DNA of 31,333 nucleotides, taken from JASFYU01 sp045046905. GTDB taxonomy: Bacteria > Bacteroidota > Bacteroidia > Flavobacteriales > Flavobacteriaceae. Of this stretch, positions 26,927 through 31,333 are shown one piece after another. The stretch lies in NCBI GenBank assembly GCA_045046905.1, contig JASFYU010000039.1, forward strand, positions 1 through 31,333, written 5' to 3'. The notes beneath the pieces were generated by a model. That model saw nothing but the letters and a program-made list of their open reading frames with translations. It had not been told where the DNA came from and made no database searches. The position numbers and the translations under genes are program-made. The first letter of the stretch is position 1, and each line of letters starts with the position of its first letter.

Positions 26927-27207
26927 GGTATAACAGAAATCATACCGATTCGATTATAAAATGGCGCATAAAAGACGTTATCATTTTTTTAGGACACCAT
27001 GAATGATCTCAATAGCCTTTGATTCCTTTTATCTTGATATATATCCGAAACCGATATTATGAAAAAATACTACTGCTACTCTTTTTGTGACTAATCATCT
27101 GCTATTTGAGGTTGTAATTCAGCGATAAGAACCAATACCTCCAATACGTTCATGCCGTTTTTGTATTTGTTATCCGAACCCAGATCGTAAAAGAAACTGG
27201 TTAGACA

Positions 27208-27784
27208 ATGTCCGACAATAGAATCCAGAAGAGGGATGCTTTGATTAGTGTGAGTCTAATGTTTTTGATTAGTGCAGCAGTTATGATTACAGCAGCAACT
27301 ACATTGCATACCCAAGGGCTACCGATGAACAATGTGGTCGAAATGATTCCGTTATTGGAACCAATAGCAGGGAAGGCCGCACTGCTATTTTTTGTTATCG
27401 GTATCGTAGCTGTAGGACTCTCTTCCCATTTGCCTAATTTGCTTGTAATGCCATGGTTGATCATTGATTATAGAGAAGCAAAAACGACTACCAAGACTGT
27501 TCTCTACCGAATTACTCTGTGTGTTTTAACGATTATCAGTGTTTTAGGGGTTGCCTTAGGGTTTAAACCTGTGTTTATTATGTTACTGTCTCATGCATGC
27601 TTGGCAGTTGTATTACCAATAACCATTGCTTCAATACTATAACTTGAATTGCCAAAAGAGCTTAATGAAAGAATATGTAAATAAAAAAAGCGATTGGATC
27701 ATACTCTTTGTCATTATGGTGTTTTCAATATATATGAGTGCTTTGGGTATAAGAGGTTTAATCATTGATTTGCCAAAATTATAA
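27208..27784 (+). pseudogene. Nramp-like metal-ion transporter family remnant, N terminus lost
   Basis: From 27208 a frame of 144 codons encodes several membrane helices (ISVSLMFLISAAVMITAATT, then LEPIAGKAALLFFVIGIVAV and GLSSHLPNLLVMPWLIIDYR) that match the C-terminal half of Nramp-type transporters. It stops at 27642. The last helix continues in another frame from 27665 (WIILFVIMVFSIYMSALGIR) to 27784. The N-terminal half of the protein is missing. Relatives occur in sugar-acid operons of Bacteroidota, where their cargo is uncertain. The next remnant starts two bases later. Confidence 0.65.
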
Positions 27785-27786
27785 AA

Positions 27787-28868
27787 ATGAAACTTGGATT
27801 AGGTTTATATAAGCACATGCTCAATGATGAGCATTATAAATTCGAAAACAGTGTGGCGCAACCCATATTGTTGCCCATTTAGTGTATTACTTCGGACACG
27901 AAAAGAATAGTAAGGCAAATCAACCTATAGGTGAAAATAAAGGTTGGGGGGCTGCAGGAAATGGAAAGATTTGGGACCTTGACCAATTATTGAAACTAAA
28001 AGAAGATAGAAATAAGCATGGTTTGATATTGGAGACCATATAGAATTTTGACCCTTTTGTGAGGTATGATATTTTGTTGGATGGCCCTAAAAAAGAAGAG
28101 CAGATAGAACTTGTAAAAGAGCAAATTAAGTTAGTTGGGGAAGCTGAAATTCCAATTTTCGGGTACAATTTTTCATTGGCCGGTGTGTCAAGCCGCAGTA
28201 CTGGACCTTATATAAGAGGGAGTGCCGTTTCAGTAGGAATAGATGGTTTAGTAGATGAGACACCTATTCCGAATGGAATGGTCTGGAATATGGTGTGCGA
28301 CCAAAATGCGCCTGAAGGATTTGTGCCACATATTGAGCACGATTAATTGTGGGCGCGTTTACAATATTTTCTCAATCATATTATTCTGGTGGCAGAGGAA
28401 GCAGGGGTTAAAATGGCCGCACATTCAGATGACCCACCGATGCCCTATGTAAGGGATACGCCAAGGCTAGTATATCAACCCCATTTGTATTAGGATTTAA
28501 TTGATATGAAATCTATTCCTTCGCGTACCCTGAAATTTTGTCTTTGCTCCATTACTGAAATGACAGAGGGAGATGTTTATGAGGCAACGGAAAAATATAG
28601 CCGACAGGGCAAAATTGCTTATATCCATTTTAGAAACGTAAAAGGAAAAGTCTCTAACTATAAGGAGGTTTTTATAGATGAAGGCGACATCAACACGGCA
28701 AGAATTTTAAGAATATTGAAAAAAAACAATTTTAGTGGTGTACTGATTCCCGACCATACTCCACAAATGACCTGTGACGCTCCTTGGTATGAGGGCATGG
28801 CATATGCCATGGGGTATATGGGGTATATGAAAGCGGCAATGTTCAATGTAATGAACGGAGATAAATAA
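27787..28868 (+). pseudogene. uxuA: UxuA-like mannonate dehydratase with a frameshift and three stop codons
   Basis: The start (MKLGLGLYKHMLNDEHYKFE) shifts frame near 27847 into QCGATHIVAHLVYYFGHEKN. From there a single frame continues to 28868. It contains the family stretches DILLDGPKKEEQIELVKEQI, IPIFGYNFSLAGV, PIPNGMVWNMV and IAYIHFRNVKGKV, with the ending LIPDHTPQMTCDAPW. It is broken by TAG (28041), TAA (28344) and TAG (28491). UxuA dehydrates D-mannonate to 2-keto-3-deoxy-D-gluconate in uronic acid catabolism. The remnant indicates that this strain's ancestor degraded glucuronate-type sugars through this operon. Confidence 0.88.
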
Positions 28869-28922
28869 TAGATGTCGTATAAATTATCTCTGAATTAGTT
28901 AAATCGTAGAATATGAACATCC

Positions 28923-29235
28923 TTAAAATCTTTTAGTACTTACCTCATCCACTCTTTTATCTTTAGACACAGGAAGTTCAGTATTTAACCCTAAATTTCT
29001 TCTAATGGAAGACATGACATCTTTTTGGTTTAAGTACTCCTCTTCAATTTCCGAGGTTTTATTAGCTTCGGAAACCATTAAGTTTATCATGGACCCTGCG
29101 CTCCGATTCTGAAAAACCATCAAGAACCCCATTGATACGACCCGTTCGTTGGGCAAAATCAAAGAGAAAATCTTCGATGGCATCAGTTTTATATTGAAAA
29201 TTGGGCCAGTCTTTTTGTTGCCAATTGTATTTCAT
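28923..29235 (-). pseudogene. Fic-family protein N-terminal fragment
   Basis: From the Met at 29235 the minus strand reads NWQQKDWPNFQYKTDAIEDF, the hallmark opening of the DUF4172 domain that precedes Fic domains. It then stops after DKLNGFRS. Another frame continues with MINLMVSEANKTSEIEEEYL and DVMSSIRRNLGL, equally typical of Fic proteins just before the catalytic core. The frame ends at 28923 and the HPFx(D/E)GNGR active site is absent. Fic enzymes transfer AMP to proteins and often act in toxin-antitoxin or stress systems. Only a dead fragment remains here. Confidence 0.7.
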
Positions 29236-29262
29236 GAGCCGAATAAAAACAATATTCGACTC
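29236..29262. repeat. small imperfect hairpin beside the Fic fragment
   Basis: GAGCCGAATA (29236-29245) pairs with TATTCGACTC (29253-29262) with one mismatch and a seven-base loop. It lies directly upstream of the Fic fragment start. No T-tract follows, so a terminator role is doubtful. From here to 29415 I see no gene. Confidence 0.3.
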
Positions 29263-29415
29263 ACTGTCTTTCTGCGATACCTAATCTAAGAATCGTCAGC
29301 TCATTTTAAACAAACAATATATTGTCTTTTGCGAAAAGAAATTGGAAGGAACAAAATCATTAAATAGCAGTAAACTACCTCGCGGTAATCTTCTCAGCCC
29401 TAAATCAAGGGTGAC

Positions 29416-31333
29416 CTACAGACTACTAGCCTTAAGGGTTGACAAATAGGCAGCCAAATCACCTAAATCCTGATTTGTGAGACCTAAGGATGCCGCATTG
29501 GGCATAATGCCCGTTTTTATTTTTTCTTTGCTTTCGATGTCATCGGCTGCGATTACGATTTGTTTTCCGCTCATATCCTTGAGCACAGTGGTTTCTCCCT
29601 CTGAAAGAAGAAAACCGTAAAAGGCCTGTCCGCTTTTTGTCTTGACCATTATTGGTTCGTATCCGAATACAATAGCAGCATTCGGATTGATAATGGCATC
29701 GAGCAGTGCGGTCTTGTCAAATTTTTCGCCAATAGACGACAGATTGGGCCCAATAGCGCTCCCGGTCGTTCCGTTTTTATGGCATAAAGTGCATTTGGCT
29801 GCAAATATAGTTTCACCTTTGGTACTATCTTCTTTTAGGTTTAGGATAGTAGAGATGGAATACTGTTTCTCGCTCGGTTTTTTGAAATAGTTACTGGCTA
29901 GGGTACGGACTTCTAATTCAGGATTGTTGAAAATAGCATCTGAAATACCTTTGATGATCTTTTCGGAGAGCTGCTTTTCAGCGGCCAAATTTATCAAGAG
30001 ACGCCCCCCGATTAAACTAGCTGCCATTTGTTTGCCTACCGCTATTCTTTCGACCTCGGACGCATTTTGATTTATAAGCGTTTCCCTTAGTTTTGCAATT
30101 TCTTCGGGAATATCAAAGGTTTCTCCAACTTCTGACTGCCAATCCCAGAGCGCATGCCAATCATTGGTCTTTCTGAAATCAAGCCACCAACTTGCCTTTG
30201 TTCTTACGGCATTGTCTGCACTTGATTTTTTTAGGTCGAACATAGCGGCGACGGCATCCTTGTCATCGATAAAGGCCAGGGCATCGACCGCCCGACTTTT
30301 AAAGTTTTTGGAGATGTCTTTTGCCAGTGCTCTTTTCTTCAACGCGGCAATGGCCGATTTTGGATGTATTCGCCAGACCAAGGAGGCAAAGGCATCCGTC
30401 CATTTGGTGGGGTCTTTGGGTTGGTCCATAAGCAGTTCCGCATAGGCAAGTTCTTCCTTGCCGTCCATAGCCATACCCAAAGCTTCAAGGTACCACGGAT
30501 CTATACCGTCATAAGTCGTAAATAACACTTTGATTAACGATCCACTTTCTTCCCAAGGCAGATCGCGTAGAGAAATGGCAACTTCCCTACGCACTGATGA
30601 TGCAGGGTCGTCAACTGATATGGCTGCGTAAGTTAATAGCGACCCATTATTTTTTAGGGTCCTATAGGCTACCACCCTTAATCGGGGATCAGCTTCATTT
30701 TTCAATAGATCTTCTACAATCGATTTTCCTTCGTCACCTAGTTTTGCCAACAACCAAACGGCCCGTGACCGATGATAAGGGTTGTCGGAGTCCAATATTT
30801 CCTTGACCTCGTCTATGACCTGTTCGCCTTGTGCCAGTAATTTTTCAAAACCAAGGCTTCTAACATTGATTGCCGGATTGAGAAGAGCGGTGATTTGTCC
30901 TTTAGTAGTTGTTAGATCTATTTCTGGGGTTTTCAGTTTTTTTCCTTTGGGAGTAATCCGATAAATTCGACCATAGCCTAAAGTGTCCATCATTTGGTGG
31001 CCCCCGACTACGGGGTCGTGCCAGTCGGCAATGTAAATGGCTCCATCGGTACCCACGGCTACATCACTCGGGCGAAACCATTTGCGTTTATCATCATCGA
31101 TATCGTTCCAGACATAGCCTTCGGTAGATTCTTGGGTAGAGCTGATCAAATCACTTCTATTTAAAGCAAATCCCGCTCCTTGTTTTGAAGGCTGATAAGC
31201 AAAGATGACGTTGCGTCCGGCATCGGCACTAAGTAGCATTCCACGGTAGTCTGGGCCGAAGGCATCACCTTCGTAAACCACGACTCCGGTAGGGGATCCG
31301 GCCCTGGTATTGTCACCTGCGGGCATTACTCCG
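29416..31333 (-). CDS. membrane-bound dehydrogenase-type protein: propeller end, HEAT repeats and C-terminal cytochrome c domain, 5' partial
   Basis: The frame is open to the window edge (Gly-Val precede the Met at 31326), so the N terminus is missing; residues are counted from that Met. Residues 1-130 are the end of a sugar-dehydrogenase-like propeller (VAVGTDGAIYIADWHDP). Residues about 140-480 are helical HEAT repeats (NPYHRSRAVWLLAKLGDEGK). A C-terminal cytochrome c domain carries C512-TL-C515-H516 and a likely axial Met in IMPNAASLGL. This architecture (a putative membrane-bound dehydrogenase with a heme-binding C-terminal domain) is frequent in Planctomycetes and marine Bacteroidota. 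It is probably exported, oxidises an unknown sugar or alcohol and passes electrons to the envelope respiratory chain. It looks intact. Confidence 0.85.
   Translation of the reverse strand, partial: GVMPAGDNTRAGSPTGVVVYEGDAFGPDYRGMLLSADAGRNVIFAYQPSKQGAGFALNRSDLISSTQESTEGYVWNDIDDDKRKWFRPSDVAVGTDGAIYIADWHDPVVGGHQMMDTLGYGRIYRITPKGKKLKTPEIDLTTTKGQITALLNPAINVRSLGFEKLLAQGEQVIDEVKEILDSDNPYHRSRAVWLLAKLGDEGKSIVEDLLKNEADPRLRVVAYRTLKNNGSLLTYAAISVDDPASSVRREVAISLRDLPWEESGSLIKVLFTTYDGIDPWYLEALGMAMDGKEELAYAELLMDQPKDPTKWTDAFASLVWRIHPKSAIAALKKRALAKDISKNFKSRAVDALAFIDDKDAVAAMFDLKKSSADNAVRTKASWWLDFRKTNDWHALWDWQSEVGETFDIPEEIAKLRETLINQNASEVERIAVGKQMAASLIGGRLLINLAAEKQLSEKIIKGISDAIFNNPELEVRTLASNYFKKPSEKQYSISTILNLKEDSTKGETIFAAKCTLCHKNGTTGSAIGPNLSSIGEKFDKTALLDAIINPNAAIVFGYEPIMVKTKSGQAFYGFLLSEGETTVLKDMSGKQIVIAADDIESKEKIKTGIMPNAASLGLTNQDLGDLAAYLSTLKASSL

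Noticed and set aside
26489..28493. Reassigned stop codons (alternative genetic code), since the SDR and UxuA frames read through TGA, TAG and TAA.
   Set aside because: All three stop codons occur inside frames, frameshifts accompany them in neighbouring genes, and the intact genes nearby end normally. Decay explains this better.

Overview
The window looks like a piece of a marine Bacteroidota chromosome, most likely a flavobacterium. The evidence is moderate to low GC, lipoprotein signal peptides, a TAnnTTTG-type promoter, a RhaT-type symporter, GH78-like alpha-L-rhamnosidases, and many sugar-acid dehydrogenases of kinds common in algal-polysaccharide degraders. No tRNA, rRNA, CRISPR array, SusC/SusD pair or transcriptional regulator is visible, so this is a sugar-catabolism accessory region rather than a classical polysaccharide utilisation locus. 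The species cannot be named from the sequence.

Layout. (1) Positions 3-3910, plus strand: an intact three-gene operon. It encodes one chain that joins a MocD-like membrane di-iron oxygenase, a Rieske ferredoxin and a flavin reductase, followed by an aldo/keto reductase and a polysaccharide-deacetylase-fold protein. The oxygenase chain is cut by the window edge. (2) Positions 3961-4301: a broken IS5-like element. (3) Positions 4387-15434, minus strand: an L-rhamnose module. It holds a RhaT symporter, a sugar-phosphate isomerase-fold protein, a solute-binding-fold protein with no signal peptide, a GH78-like alpha-L-rhamnosidase, and a tightly overlapping trio of L-rhamnonate dehydratase, Gfo/Idh/MocA dehydrogenase and SDR. 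Remains of lost genes sit between them: a decayed beta-propeller glycosidase, a GH78 gene with its catalytic domain deleted, and short C-terminal stubs. (4) Positions 15600-17215: a MocA-family remnant, a collapsed IS3 element with both ends still present, and a hypothetical gene pair whose first member is broken. (5) Positions 17255-21116, minus strand: an MFS/OPA transporter and an intact 815-residue sarcosine/dimethylglycine dehydrogenase-like enzyme. (6) From 21169: a second IS5-like remnant, in the orientation opposite to the first. (7) Positions 21961-28868, plus strand: a gene graveyard. An aldo/keto reductase, a MocA-family dehydrogenase, an SDR, an Nramp-like transporter and a UxuA-like mannonate dehydratase are all broken, while a sialidase-fold lipoprotein and a helical-repeat lipoprotein in their midst remain open. 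(8) Positions 28923-31333, minus strand: a Fic-protein fragment and a HEAT-repeat protein with a C-terminal cytochrome c domain that runs off the window.

How the parts may work together. Alpha-L-rhamnosidase releases rhamnose outside the cytoplasm, RhaT imports it, and the dehydratase trio points to the oxidative (non-phosphorylating) route through L-rhamnonate and 2-keto-3-deoxy-L-rhamnonate. The MocDEF-like fusion and the dimethylglycine dehydrogenase-like enzyme are both candidate demethylases (O-linked and N-linked methyl groups respectively). That suggests methylated sugars or amines as additional substrates, but this is inference. The heavy decay around 5-6 kb, 14-17 kb and 21-29 kb, next to three IS remnants, points to a hotspot of gain and loss.
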